64,000 bases of DNA from Acidobacteriota bacterium (GCA_016213775.1 JACQZR010000261.1:1-64000), one strand, 5' to 3'; shown: positions 25,015 through 34,214, counted from the first letter of the stretch. Made by a program: numbers and translations. Notes: generated from the sequence alone by a model not told the origin.

Positions 25015-25024
25015 GTGGAGGATG

Positions 25025-25030
25025 ATTATA
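25025..25030 (-). promoter_or_regulatory. TATAAT box before the quinoprotein gene
   Basis: TATAAT on the minus strand ends 10 nt before ATG 25014, giving a leader of a few bases at most. It overlaps the stop codon of the upstream MFS gene. Confidence 0.45.
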
Positions 25031-26291
25031 TGGTTCCGCGCGCGGCGGCTTGGTTACCGGGGGTGGCTCCGGCGAGCGCGTCTTTCATGCTTTGCAGGCC
25101 TCTTTCGCCGGCGAAGAGGAGACAGAGCGCGGCCAGCATCGGGGCAACGCCGGCAATCAATAATGCGATTCCGAATTGCTTCTCGGGTCCGAGGATCCAA
25201 CCGGTAATCAAGGGCGCGGCGGCTCCGGCGATTTGCGAGATGGTGTTCAGATACCCGATGGTCCTGCCTACGAGATTCGCGGGAGCGGAGTGCTGCGAGA
25301 TGGACCAGTAGTTCGCGTTGCCGATTCCAGTTGCGCACACGGCCACTAGAAGGATCGGCAGGACCGCTTCGCGGCTGGGGAACACGAGCAATAGCAGTAA
25401 TGCCCCCGAGCCGAGGTAGCCCGCTGCGCAGAACCACAACCGCACACGAAACACGGAGCCAACTTTCTTCACCAGGCGATCGGCGACGAAACCGGCAGCG
25501 ATGTTGAGCACGGCCATGGCGAACATTGGCATAGAGAGCACCCGCCCCATTTCCGCTGTGGAGAAACCGCGCGTGGAGATCAGGTACGTGGGTACCCAGG
25601 TAAGCAGGAAATACCAGAAATAGGACGCAAGGAAGACGCACAACGAAGTAGCCCAGAAGGCCGGAGAGGAGGTGACCTCGCGCCAGGGCAGGCGAGTGAC
25701 TGGGGCCGGAGCCCCGGCGGGCGTGGGAGCCCGGCCGTCATTTCGCGGCGCCAGCCAGATCCAACCGGGCAGCCACACCAGTGCGCCCAGTCCCGTGAAG
25801 ATGAACATAGCGCGCCATCCGAAATGTTCGATCAACTGCGTCCCGAGCAGCGTGCCGGCCGCGGGGCCCAGGTTCTGGCCGGCGATGTAAATGGCCGTGG
25901 GCAGGCCGATGTCGGCTCCATCAAAGTTGCGGCGGATATAGGAGAGGCTGGCGATAGGGCCGACCGCTTCCGCCATTCCCAGCAACATCCGCAGGATGAG
26001 GATGTCGGTGAGGCCGCGGCCAAATCCAATGGCAGCCGAAGCGAGCGACCACACCAGAAACGCCCCGGCGTAGACCCAGCGGATTCCGAATTTGTCGACG
26101 ATGGTGCCGGCGGGGATTTGAAAGAATGCGTAGGTCCAGAAGAAAGCCGACAGCAGAACACCCATCGCTTTCGGATCGAAGGAGAATTCCTTCATGATGG
26201 AGGGCGCGGCGATGCCGAGATTGCCGCGGTCGACGTAACTCACGACGATGCCCGCGAAGATCAGGCCCACGACAATCCAGCGTCTTGGCAT
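25026..26291 (-). CDS. MFS transporter, sugar-acid (ACS-type) family
   Basis: This 421-residue carrier has about twelve hydrophobic segments. DRGNLGIAAPSIMKEFSFDPKAMG near the N terminus and GTIVDKFGIRWVYAGAFLVWS are typical of the anion:cation symporter branch that imports galactonate, glucarate and similar acids. The second half starts FLASYFWYFLLTWVPTYLI. The start is ATG 26291, six bases after a TACCTT box. The divergent neighbour encodes a galactonate-dehydratase-like enzyme, which supports a sugar-acid substrate. Confidence 0.9.
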   Translation of the reverse strand: MPRRWIVVGLIFAGIVVSYVDRGNLGIAAPSIMKEFSFDPKAMGVLLSAFFWTYAFFQIPAGTIVDKFGIRWVYAGAFLVWSLASAAIGFGRGLTDILILRMLLGMAEAVGPIASLSYIRRNFDGADIGLPTAIYIAGQNLGPAAGTLLGTQLIEHFGWRAMFIFTGLGALVWLPGWIWLAPRNDGRAPTPAGAPAPVTRLPWREVTSSPAFWATSLCVFLASYFWYFLLTWVPTYLISTRGFSTAEMGRVLSMPMFAMAVLNIAAGFVADRLVKKVGSVFRVRLWFCAAGYLGSGALLLLLVFPSREAVLPILLVAVCATGIGNANYWSISQHSAPANLVGRTIGYLNTISQIAGAAAPLITGWILGPEKQFGIALLIAGVAPMLAALCLLFAGERGLQSMKDALAGATPGNQAAARGTI

Positions 26292-26297
26292 CCTCTT

Positions 26298-26303
26298 AAG
26301 GTA
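26298..26303 (-). promoter_or_regulatory. Weak -10 box TACCTT, 6 nt before the MFS gene
   Basis: TACCTT keeps T1, A2 and T6 of the -10 consensus and is followed by six bases and ATG 26291. It is the weakest of the leaderless-type boxes listed. Confidence 0.35.
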
Positions 26304-26350
26304 ACGCTTTGTCTTGCACTGCGGCATTGGCGTCTGATAGAAAGACCTGC

Positions 26351-27598
26351 ATGGATCGCCGAAGCTTCCTCAAATCCCTTTCCGCGGCGCCGGCTGCTGC
26401 CAGCCTGTTGTGTCCGCAGGTCACCGAAGCCGCGCTGCCGAAAGCGAAGATCACCAAAGTTAAGATCTACAAGCCGCCAGATCTGAATGAGCTGTTCAAT
26501 CAGAGCAACATGATCTGCACGGTGGAGACCGATATCGGAGTCACCGGCATTGGCGAGGGCGGATCAAAGGACACTCTCGAGCAATGCGCGGGGACGCTCA
26601 TCGGCAAGAATCCGTTCCGCATTGAAGCGCTGTGGCAGGAGATGTACATCGCATGGTTCTATCCGCCGGGCCGCGAAAAGGTCCACGCGTTGGGGGCGAT
26701 GGATCTCGCGCTGTGGGACATCAAGGGCAAGGTGCTGAAGATGCCGGTGCATGAGATCCTCGGCGGGTCGGTGCGCAACTATTGTGAATGCTATGCCACC
26801 GGCGGCGGGCGTCCACAGGGCAAGCAGGCAGGGCAGACGAGGATGAGCTTGAAGGATCGCGCCAAGGCGACCATGGACGCAGGCTACCGGGCGTTCCGGA
26901 TGGGCGCTGCGGATGTGCCCGCCGGCGGTGTCTACAACACACATGAGATGGTGCGGCGCGTGGCACAGCAGTGCAAGGAGGTGCGCGAAGGGGTGGGTGA
27001 GAACGGCGATTGGTGCATCGACTTCCATCAGCGCTTTGATTACAGCGATGCGGTTCGGGCATGCCGTCTGATCGAGGAGTACGAACCGTACTTCGTGGAG
27101 GATCCGGTGCGGGATGAACACGCCCATCAGGATCTGCCGAAACTGCGTCAGATGACCACTGTGCCGCTCACACATGGCGAGGAGTGGGGCCAGAAGTGGG
27201 ACTTCAACCGCCTGGTGGAGAACCACGACATCGACTACATTCGCGCCACTATCCCCAATGTCGGCGGTATCACCGAGATGATGAAGGCTGCCGCATTGTG
27301 CGAGACGCACGCCGTGGGGATCATTCCGCATTTCACAGGTCCGATTTCGACCGCGGCGCTGGTGAACTGTCTGTCCACGTATTCCGGCCCTGTGATTCTT
27401 GAGTACAACTACGGCGGGCGGCCAATCGCGCATTTGCCGGAGTGTCTCGACTTCAAGGAGGGCAAGGCGTATGCGAACGACCGGCCGGGATTGGGCGTGA
27501 CAGCAGACTTCAGCAAGCTCACGCAGATCGGCGAAGTGACGCAGCCTGGACGGCGGAATGTGTACTTCCGGCCTGACGGGTCTTTGACACACTGGTAG
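26351..27598 (+). CDS. Tat-exported enolase-superfamily sugar-acid dehydratase-like protein
   Basis: This 415-residue protein starts MDRRSFLKSLSAAPAAAS, a twin-arginine leader, followed by a mandelate racemase/muconate lactonising enzyme fold. Likely Mg ligands are the Asp of CIDFHQRFD, the Glu of FVEDP and the Glu of THGEEWG. The His in DFH and the PHFTGPIS loop resemble galactonate/mannonate dehydratases rather than racemases. It would dehydrate a sugar acid outside the cytoplasm. It is divergent from a sugar-acid MFS gene, with a 59-bp spacer containing TGATAG 10 nt before the start. Confidence 0.88.
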   Translation: MDRRSFLKSLSAAPAAASLLCPQVTEAALPKAKITKVKIYKPPDLNELFNQSNMICTVETDIGVTGIGEGGSKDTLEQCAGTLIGKNPFRIEALWQEMYIAWFYPPGREKVHALGAMDLALWDIKGKVLKMPVHEILGGSVRNYCECYATGGGRPQGKQAGQTRMSLKDRAKATMDAGYRAFRMGAADVPAGGVYNTHEMVRRVAQQCKEVREGVGENGDWCIDFHQRFDYSDAVRACRLIEEYEPYFVEDPVRDEHAHQDLPKLRQMTTVPLTHGEEWGQKWDFNRLVENHDIDYIRATIPNVGGITEMMKAAALCETHAVGIIPHFTGPISTAALVNCLSTYSGPVILEYNYGGRPIAHLPECLDFKEGKAYANDRPGLGVTADFSKLTQIGEVTQPGRRNVYFRPDGSLTHW

Positions 27599-27882
27599 AT
27601 CAGTACGAATACGACGATGATCCGGTGCCGGCGCCGTATGAACGTGGAACACATCAACCCAACAAACCAAGTGGGCTTCGTGCAAATGCATGTGGCGCGA
27701 TCGCTCACGGAAAAAGCGCAGGGCGAGGGCTGAAAAGCGTGACAGGCAGGCGGGAGTGTTTATGGTGAAGCGGGTGCTATGAAAGAAGAAGGAGATACCG
27801 ATGGCAACGCCTGTCCCGTCCCGAGACATTTGCCCAGGCGTTTCCTGCGCCCTGCAGCAGAGTCGCGTGGCGGCATTTGGAA
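27599..27882. other. Intergenic stretch between convergent genes, with a doubtful mini-gene
   Basis: This 284-bp spacer holds no recognisable gene. ATG 27801 has the very strong ribosome-binding site AAGGAG 6 nt upstream, but the 75-codon frame runs antisense into the SDR gene and has Arg/Pro-rich shadow-like composition. A 35-codon frame from ATG 27779 overlaps it. I see no homology for either and do not call them genes. Confidence 0.3.
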
Positions 27883-28665
27883 CTAGGGCGTGTCCCGCTC
27901 CCGATACCCGCGGTCTCCCCAGTGAATCAGCCGCGGCGAATCGTCGGACCACCACAGCATCACGCGTCCCGCCAGATCCTGGTCCGTGGCCAGGCGAACC
28001 ACCGCCCCGGCTACCTCCTCAACGCTGAGTAACCGCGCCGGCACACCATGCTCTGCCCGCTGCTCCGGGGTCAGCGATTCCCAATACTCCCGTGGACCCT
28101 CCGTCGCGATCCAACCCGGCGCCAGGCAATTTACACGAATCCCGAACTTCTCGCGCCAATCGGCAAGCGTCGTCGTCAACCGGATCACCGCCGCCTTCGC
28201 CGAATCATAGGCCGGGGCCTCATGCACGCTACGCCGCCGCCCGTGCCACAGCCCGGAAATCGAAGCCACGTTCACGATCGCCCCGCCCGTTACCATTGCC
28301 CCGCGCGCATGCCGCGTGCACAACAACGTGCCGATATACTCCGTCTGCGCTGTCGCAACCCAATGATCCATTCCGTCACCGGGCACGAACGGCGCGGATG
28401 CGTTGTTTACCAACAACGTCAGTCCACCGTACTCCCGCACGGCCAACGCCATCATCCCGCGAACATCGCTCTCCACCCCCACATCGGCATGCACAGATAC
28501 CGCACGTCCACCGTCCCCTTGTATCAGCCGCACGGTTTCCATGCCGCCCTCGTCGTCGACGTCGCAAACCACCACCGCCCAGCCATCCAAAGCCAAACGG
28601 CGGGCAATGGCGCGTCCGCAGCCACTCCCGCCGCCTCCTGTGACAATCGCAACACGGGAATTCAT
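27883..28665 (-). CDS. Short-chain dehydrogenase/reductase (SDR)
   Basis: This 260-residue NAD(P)-dependent oxidoreductase has the cofactor loop TGGGGSGCGRAIA (residues 9-21), an acidic VCDVDD after beta-2 that favours NAD, LLVNNAS, and the catalytic SIS...YDSAK pair. The FGIRVNCLAPGWIATEG segment is also typical. The substrate is not evident. It lies 17 bp downstream of a small exported protein gene on the same strand. The start at 28665 lacks a clear ribosome-binding site. Confidence 0.93.
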   Translation of the reverse strand: MNSRVAIVTGGGGSGCGRAIARRLALDGWAVVVCDVDDEGGMETVRLIQGDGGRAVSVHADVGVESDVRGMMALAVREYGGLTLLVNNASAPFVPGDGMDHWVATAQTEYIGTLLCTRHARGAMVTGGAIVNVASISGLWHGRRRSVHEAPAYDSAKAAVIRLTTTLADWREKFGIRVNCLAPGWIATEGPREYWESLTPEQRAEHGVPARLLSVEEVAGAVVRLATDQDLAGRVMLWWSDDSPRLIHWGDRGYRERDTP

Positions 28666-28682
28666 TCCCGCATTATTTCAGA

Positions 28683-29198
28683 CTAATTCGCAGGCCCAAT
28701 AACCCACACTGAAGAAACCGCCATCTTCCCACCGGGCTTCGACAGCGTTCCCCCACGGACCCGGTAAGGATTCAACCCCAGGGTCTGGCTCTGCCCACCG
28801 GGACCACGGTGCTGCACCGACCCTTTGATACCCGTCACCAGCACATCGGTTAGTAATACCGTGTTCCGCCCCGATGCGGGGGACATGCGGAATCCCATGA
28901 TCCCGATAAACTCCTTCACCGTTTTCATATCGAAGAAGCGCAGTTTGCCCGCCGCGATTACGATGTCCTCGCTCTCATCAACAGTGTCTTCCATCGGGCT
29001 GTGCGCGAACACCCGGATGCTCACCGGCACTTCATTCGGATTGAAGATCGCAATACGCACGTCCTCGCCGGCTTTCACCGTCAGCGGGTCGCTGATCGCG
29101 ATCTCGTCAGGTAGTTGATCCTGGGCCGCCGCCACTGTTGCCAGCATCAGCCCACATACGGCGCCCATCAGAGCCGTCTTCCAGTATGTCTGTTTCAT
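28683..29198 (-). CDS. Hypothetical exported protein
   Basis: This 171-residue protein has a signal peptide (about residues 1-25, ending ATVAAAQ) and a beta-rich body without a family motif that I recognise. The strings VRIAIFNPNEVPVSIRVFAH and GPGGQSQTLGLNPY suggest an Ig-like or adhesion-type fold. GAGGAG about 9 nt upstream of ATG 29198 supports the start. It lies between the kinase gene and the SDR gene on the same strand. Confidence 0.75.
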   Translation of the reverse strand: MKQTYWKTALMGAVCGLMLATVAAAQDQLPDEIAISDPLTVKAGEDVRIAIFNPNEVPVSIRVFAHSPMEDTVDESEDIVIAAGKLRFFDMKTVKEFIGIMGFRMSPASGRNTVLLTDVLVTGIKGSVQHRGPGGQSQTLGLNPYRVRGGTLSKPGGKMAVSSVWVIGPAN

Positions 29199-29284
29199 AA
29201 TCAGTTCTCCTCGGTTTGTAGCGAAGCCGTCTTTCGCGCCCTTTCACTCTCTATCTCGGGGAACCTAACCCAAAAGGGTCACGA

Positions 29285-31495
29285 TTATTTCTTACCCTTC
29301 CAATCCGCAACCCGCTCCATTCTGTCCAACCGCCGGCGCAACTCCACAACGCCGGGACCGTTTGGATCTACCGCAGTCAACTCCTCCAGCGCCTTCCGTG
29401 CCAGCGCCAATGCACTCAGAGCCTCGCGCGGCGCCCCCGCCGTCCGGAAATTCCTTGACAGATTCGCACTGATCTCTCCCACCTGCAACTTCCTGGTGTA
29501 GGACTGATCATCTGCTCCCAGCTCTGACAACAATTGGGTGATCAAGGGAGACCGGAACGGAAGATCTCCGTTCGGTCCGAAGCATACCCGGCGTACAGTC
29601 GTGTCGGCGATCAGCAATTCCTCCGCTTCCTTGCACAATTGAGGAAGTTTTTCCTTCGTCCCGCGTTTGCTGTGGATATCAACCAGCCGCGACACGGCGG
29701 CGGTCCTCAGGCGGATACCATTCAGTCCACGGCTCGTCTTCTCCAGGACGTACGAAAGAATCTGGATCGCGCGATCTTCCGTAAACGCCCGTTGGGAGGC
29801 CATAATCAGCACAAACTGCACCACAGGAAGCCCCATCAGCGCCTCCTTCTCGCTCCCGGGCAGGTTCTCGAACAGCGCCAGCACCAGGCTGCCCTCGGCC
29901 TGTGCAGCACTGAAGTTCCTGCGCAACGTCAACTGCTGTACCAGGTGCAGGCGGTTCATCACCTCCGCTGTCCTGGATTCAGCCGATGGACTACGCTGCC
30001 GCCACTCACCGGCATAATGGATCGACTTCCTCAGCGAGACCAGTCCACGCGTGTAGTCCCCGCGTTTACACTGCAACGAGCCCAAACGCCGCCAAGCCGT
30101 GGCCAGTTCCCCGAGCGCGGCGTTCTCCTTCTCCAACTGCTGGATCAACACCCCGAAGCCGCGCTCCAACACTACGGTAGCCTCGCCGGCCGGACCTGGC
30201 TTGGCCGATCCCGCGTCTTCGTCCAGCATTTGCTCCAGCAGCCTGCGGTAGCGCGTGGCGCTGTCCAGAGCCTGTGTCGACGCTGCTTCCGCCCGCGACT
30301 TTTGACGGTCGCTCTCAATCGCAGTGAATCGCGCCAACTCGGTCTGACGGCCCGCTTCCGCCGCCGACTGCCGCGCTTCTTCCGCCGATCGTTGGGCCTC
30401 CGACGCAAGCCTTCGTGCTTCGTCGGCGCTCCGCAACGAGTTCATCCACCCGATCGCCAGCGAAGCGATCAATAGAGTGGTCAACCCAACGACGTGCCAT
30501 TGCCGCCGAGCGAAACGGCTCGCCGAGTACAGTAGGGTTTGACGCCGGGCACGGACCGGGTAGCCCGCGCGCCACCGCTCCAGATCCTCGATCAGGGTAC
30601 CCACTGAGGGATAGCGGGCATCCACCTCCCCAGCAACGCATCTGTTCGCAATTGCCGCCAGGTCGCCTTCCGGTTTCTCCGCTCCCCACATCTCCTGAAG
30701 CAGCCGCCCCAACGAATAAATGTCACTCGCCACTGATGGCCCTTCGCCGCGCTTCTGCTCCGGGCTCGCGTAGTGCGGCGTCAGCATCATGCGGGTAATT
30801 TCGGTGGATGGAGCATCACCGCCCAACAACCTCGCAGTGCCAAAGTCGAGCAGCTTCGATGTCCTTTCCGGAGTCACCATGACGTTGCCCGGCTTGATAT
30901 CGCCGTGCACCACCAGCCGCGAATGCAGATACTGGACGGCCTGCGCCACGCCGGCAAACAAATCCACCTTCTGCCGAAGTGTCAGCGTGCTCTTCTCAAG
31001 CACGTCTGCGAGGAGCTCGCCGGAAACGAATTCCATTGCGAGACACGACCGGCCCTCCTCATCCGCCCCGCAATCCATGAATCGCGCGATGCCGGGGTGG
31101 CTAAGGCTCGCCAGAATCTGGCGTTCCTGCTGGAACCGTCCGCGAAACATGCCGCTGTCGAAGCCCGGCCGCAGGATCTTCACCGCAGCCTCCATGGTCA
31201 CGCCATCATCGACAGTCTCGGCCCGGTACACGATTCCCAAGCCGCCCTCGCCGATCTGATTCTTGACCCGCCACCGCCCGATCTGCGTTACCTGCTCGCT
31301 GCGCAATGCCTGACTGAGCAAGCTCTCAGAGAGGAATGCCGTATCGGTGGAAAGCATCTGCTCCAGTTGCCGCCGCAGCGCCGACCGGCCCGCGCACGCC
31401 GTATCGAGAAACTTCCGGCGTTCATCGCCCTTCAGTTCACTCGCCGCGTTATAGAGTGTTTCCAGTTCGTGGATTGTTGTCTCGCGCTTCATCAT
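29285..31495 (-). CDS. Membrane-anchored Ser/Thr protein kinase with helical sensor region
   Basis: This 736-residue kinase has an N-terminal helical segment, then a Hanks-type domain (about 74-310): glycine loop IGEGGLGIVY (81-90), AVK Lys106, alpha-C Glu124, catalytic loop VVHGDIKPGN with Asp199, and DFG at 217-219. Gly198 replaces the Arg of the usual HRD, so it is a non-RD kinase. A membrane segment spans about 333-352, followed by a coiled coil rich in Ala/Glu/Arg and TPR-like helices. It overlaps the ECF sigma gene by 47 bp and may control that factor. Confidence 0.93.
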   Translation of the reverse strand: MMKRETTIHELETLYNAASELKGDERRKFLDTACAGRSALRRQLEQMLSTDTAFLSESLLSQALRSEQVTQIGRWRVKNQIGEGGLGIVYRAETVDDGVTMEAAVKILRPGFDSGMFRGRFQQERQILASLSHPGIARFMDCGADEEGRSCLAMEFVSGELLADVLEKSTLTLRQKVDLFAGVAQAVQYLHSRLVVHGDIKPGNVMVTPERTSKLLDFGTARLLGGDAPSTEITRMMLTPHYASPEQKRGEGPSVASDIYSLGRLLQEMWGAEKPEGDLAAIANRCVAGEVDARYPSVGTLIEDLERWRAGYPVRARRQTLLYSASRFARRQWHVVGLTTLLIASLAIGWMNSLRSADEARRLASEAQRSAEEARQSAAEAGRQTELARFTAIESDRQKSRAEAASTQALDSATRYRRLLEQMLDEDAGSAKPGPAGEATVVLERGFGVLIQQLEKENAALGELATAWRRLGSLQCKRGDYTRGLVSLRKSIHYAGEWRQRSPSAESRTAEVMNRLHLVQQLTLRRNFSAAQAEGSLVLALFENLPGSEKEALMGLPVVQFVLIMASQRAFTEDRAIQILSYVLEKTSRGLNGIRLRTAAVSRLVDIHSKRGTKEKLPQLCKEAEELLIADTTVRRVCFGPNGDLPFRSPLITQLLSELGADDQSYTRKLQVGEISANLSRNFRTAGAPREALSALALARKALEELTAVDPNGPGVVELRRRLDRMERVADWKGKK

Positions 31496-32000
31496 CGCCC
31501 CGGCCCCTCAGCCGTGCATACAACCAAGCTCGTGAAAACTGCCAGTCGCGTTTCACAGTGGACAAAGAAATTTCCAACGCTTCGGCGATTTCCTGGAATT
31601 CGAGCCCGGCAAAGAAGTGCATTTCGATGATTCGTGCCTTGCGCTCGTCCTCTGCTCCCAGTTCGTCGAGCGCCCGGTCGAGCTCCAACAACTGGTCGAC
31701 GGAGAGCGGCATCTCCGGTGTGGCCAGCTCAAAGCCAGGCGCCAGTTCTATGCGCTCCATGCTGCCTTGCCGCTTCGCCGCCATCCTCGCCCGGATGGAA
31801 TCGATCAACACCATTCGCATCGTCCGCGAAGCCAGCGCCAGAAAATGCGTCTTGCTCTTCCAACCCTTATCGGCCAGCCGGATCCACGCTTCGTGGACAA
31901 GCTGCGTCGCCTGCAGGCTGGGCTGGCGTGCCGACCGGCTCAGATGGATTGCCGCTATCTTGCGCAACTCATCGTAGACTTCCGCCGTTTCCCCATGCAT
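31449..32000 (-). CDS. ECF-type RNA polymerase sigma factor (TIGR02999 type)
   Basis: This 183-residue sigma factor has region 2 (ATQLVHEAWIRLAD and THFLALASRTMRMVLIDSIRAR) and region 4 (GLEFQEIAEALEISLSTVKRDWQFSRAWL), a helix-turn-helix for -35 recognition. Its sequence style matches the TIGR02999 group that is often encoded next to Ser/Thr kinases and lacks a classical anti-sigma factor. The overlapping downstream kinase gene supports control by phosphorylation, as known for ECF43-type sigma factors. A TACAAT box lies 11 nt before its start. Confidence 0.92.
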   Translation of the reverse strand: MHGETAEVYDELRKIAAIHLSRSARQPSLQATQLVHEAWIRLADKGWKSKTHFLALASRTMRMVLIDSIRARMAAKRQGSMERIELAPGFELATPEMPLSVDQLLELDRALDELGAEDERKARIIEMHFFAGLEFQEIAEALEISLSTVKRDWQFSRAWLYARLRGRGDDEARDNNPRTGNTL

Positions 32001-32039
32001 GCGTAGCGTTCATTGTATCCTAAGGGTCAGTTGCCAACG

Positions 32040-32498
32040 ATGCCCTACACCAGACGTTCTTTCCTGGCTCTGTCATCGGCCCTGGCTGCCGAGTCCCACC
32101 CCAATCTGACCGGAGAATGGCAGCTCAACTTCGCCAAAAGCGACCTTGGCCCGCAACCCCCGCCCGATCGCTGGATTCGCAGGATCCGCCACCAGGAGCC
32201 GTCGCTTACGATCACGACCATCCAACAGCGCGGCGGCCAGCAAGTGCAGGCGGAGTTCACACTCACCACCGACGGCAAGGAAGCCAGGTTTCAGATGGGC
32301 GGCAACGACGCTTCCGGCTCCGCCCGATGGGATGGCGCGACGCTGTTGATCATGACGACCCGGAACACTCCCGCCGGCCCCATCCAGCAGAATGAGCGCG
32401 CCACTTTGTCCGCCGGCGGCAAGACGCTGACCTTCGCGGTCACCATCATCTACGATGGCAATGAAGTCAAGATGAAACTCGTCTTCGAAAAGGCTTAA
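32040..32498 (+). CDS. Small exported protein with twin-arginine-like leader
   Basis: This 152-residue protein begins MPYTRRSFLALSSALAAES, a short Tat-like leader, and continues as a beta-rich domain (LTGEWQLNFAKSDLG and SLTITTIQQRGGQQVQAEFTLTTDG) that resembles lipocalin-like or DUF-type barrels seen in acidobacteria. No catalytic residues are visible. It is divergent from the sigma factor gene and its stop codon overlaps that of the convergent MFS gene by 4 bp. Confidence 0.75.
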   Translation: MPYTRRSFLALSSALAAESHPNLTGEWQLNFAKSDLGPQPPPDRWIRRIRHQEPSLTITTIQQRGGQQVQAEFTLTTDGKEARFQMGGNDASGSARWDGATLLIMTTRNTPAGPIQQNERATLSAGGKTLTFAVTIIYDGNEVKMKLVFEKA

Positions 32499-33775
32499 TC
32501 CGCACCGGCGGCTGCCACCGCTGTGTGGTCAATATGCACCGGCTTATATCCGCCCCGCGCCTTAAAGAAGTAGAACAGCCCCGCGAACACGAATACCAAC
32601 ACCATCGGCAGAATCCCGACATAACGGAATGCCGCGGCAGCGCCCGCCGTGTCATACCAGCCGCCCATCACCGGCAGCACAAACGCCACGGCGAGATTCC
32701 CGGTGCCGCCCATGATGGCGAGCAGCAACGCGCCGCCGCGCGGGAACAACTCACTCGTCACGCCGAGCATCGTAGGCCAGAAGTAGGTCTTTCCGATGCC
32801 GAACACAGTCGCCGCGAGGAACGCCTCAGACGGCGATTTCACTCCGCCGAGCAGGAACAGGCCGGCCGCCGAGAGCACAGCCGAAGCGGTGAGCACCGTG
32901 AACGGCGAAATCTTATGCGCGATGGCCCCGCCAAAGAACCGCATCAGGAACATCAGCCCGGCCGTGTACACCAGAATCAGAATCCCCTGCATCCCCGTCA
33001 GGCTTCCGATCAGCGACCCAACCCACTGGTCGGGGCCAAGCTCAGTTGCCGCAGTCATCCACATGCAGATCCAAAGCAGAAGGAACAACGGCCGCCATGC
33101 TTCGCGCAGCATTTCTGAATTGGTGATCCCGGCCGCAACGCGTTCCGTCGCGGGGAAGTTCTGCCCACGGATGAGGAACAAGTACCCAATCGCGGGAACG
33201 ATGATGGTGGCGAACTTCACCTGCCAGCCCATGGTCGCCAGCGAAGCGCCAACGTCCTTGGCGTCGAGTCCCATCACTTTCGTGATGGCGAATGCAGTCA
33301 ACCCGCCGATGATCAGCCCTCCCGGCCACCAGGCATGCAGCACGTTCATCTTCGCCGTCTTGTCATCCGGATAGAGCGTTGCGCAGAGCGGGTTGATCAC
33401 CCCTTCCACCAGCCCTTGTGAAAGACCAAGCGTCAGCATTGCCGCGTATAGGATGAGGGTGCCGGGGTCTGAGAACAAACTCACTACCGCCCCGGAAGGG
33501 CGTGGCGCAAACAGGATTGCCGCAACCGCAACGATGTATCCCCAGCCCGATAGCGCCAACAGACGCCGCATTCCGAACAAGTCCACCAGCGAACCACCAA
33601 TAATAATCGACAGCGTGAATCCCCAAAACGCGGGACTCAGTACCAGACCCGTCTGCTCTTTCGTCAAATGAAAACCCGCGCTCAGCGCGTCAAGAATATC
33701 CCCGCGAATGGAAAAAACCATCGACGTGGTGATCAGTGCGAGACAACTGGCTGTAAACAGCCGCCCAGGTTGCAT
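32495..33775 (-). CDS. MFS transporter, sugar-type
   Basis: This 426-residue membrane protein has about twelve hydrophobic segments. GGSLVDLFGMRRLLALSGWGY is the loop between segments 2 and 3, and GLSQGLVEGVINPLCATLYPDDK follows segment 4. The overall pattern resembles sugar porters of the FHS-like or NHP branches. The substrate cannot be assigned. A TATAAA box lies 8 nt before ATG 33775. The stop codon interlocks with that of the convergent gene as TTAA. Confidence 0.87.
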   Translation of the reverse strand: MQPGRLFTASCLALITTSMVFSIRGDILDALSAGFHLTKEQTGLVLSPAFWGFTLSIIIGGSLVDLFGMRRLLALSGWGYIVAVAAILFAPRPSGAVVSLFSDPGTLILYAAMLTLGLSQGLVEGVINPLCATLYPDDKTAKMNVLHAWWPGGLIIGGLTAFAITKVMGLDAKDVGASLATMGWQVKFATIIVPAIGYLFLIRGQNFPATERVAAGITNSEMLREAWRPLFLLLWICMWMTAATELGPDQWVGSLIGSLTGMQGILILVYTAGLMFLMRFFGGAIAHKISPFTVLTASAVLSAAGLFLLGGVKSPSEAFLAATVFGIGKTYFWPTMLGVTSELFPRGGALLLAIMGGTGNLAVAFVLPVMGGWYDTAGAAAAFRYVGILPMVLVFVFAGLFYFFKARGGYKPVHIDHTAVAAAGAD

Positions 33776-33814
33776 CTGGACAGTTTATAACAGGTGCCTC
33801 TTCAGGCGGCGCTT

Positions 33815-34213
33815 TCAGCGGCGGAATGGCGATTCCTGGAACGCCGTCAAGCGAGTGTACCGGCTGATGATCTCGAAGTCGCGGTCCCGGTGCCACACCG
33901 CCGTCTGTGTCTCAATCGCGATCGCAGCGATCAGGCAATCCTTCGCCGACCGGATGGTGAATCCGCGCCGCCGTCCTTCCCGGTAGATCTCCGCGGCCTG
34001 CAAATACAGCCCCAGAGGCACCGGGTCGCATAGGTGCTTCATCGCCAGAAACGACTCCCGGACCTCGTCCGACCGCCGGTCCTGGCGCAGCCCCTGCAGT
34101 ACTTCCTGCGTCACCGGTGGACACGTCACCGCCACGATCAGTTCCTCCGGCCCAACCCCGCGAATGCCGCCATTAATGAGCTCGATCCACACCGAACTGT
34201 CGATGAGCAACAT
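33815..34213 (-). CDS. vapC: VapC-type PIN-domain toxin
   Basis: This 132-residue ribonuclease toxin has the PIN acidic residues: Asp5 in LLIDSSVWIEL, the Glu of VTQEVLQGL, Asp in SAKDCLIAAIAIE and Asp in HRDRDFEII. It would cleave RNA (often tRNA) unless bound by its antitoxin. The start at 34213 lies 1 bp after the antitoxin stop codon, so the two are co-translated. Upstream in-frame sequence belongs to the antitoxin in another frame and is not part of the protein. Confidence 0.93.
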   Translation of the reverse strand: MLLIDSSVWIELINGGIRGVGPEELIVAVTCPPVTQEVLQGLRQDRRSDEVRESFLAMKHLCDPVPLGLYLQAAEIYREGRRRGFTIRSAKDCLIAAIAIETQTAVWHRDRDFEIISRYTRLTAFQESPFRR

Positions 34214-34214
34214 A

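Noticed and set aside
26564-27955. 463-codon minus-strand frame opposite the dehydratase-like gene
   Set aside because: It is antisense to an enolase-superfamily gene with intact metal ligands and runs into the spacer and SDR region without sense.
27801-28028. 75-codon frame with a very strong Shine-Dalgarno sequence
   Set aside because: Most of it is antisense to the SDR gene and the product is Pro/Arg-rich without homology; kept only as a note.
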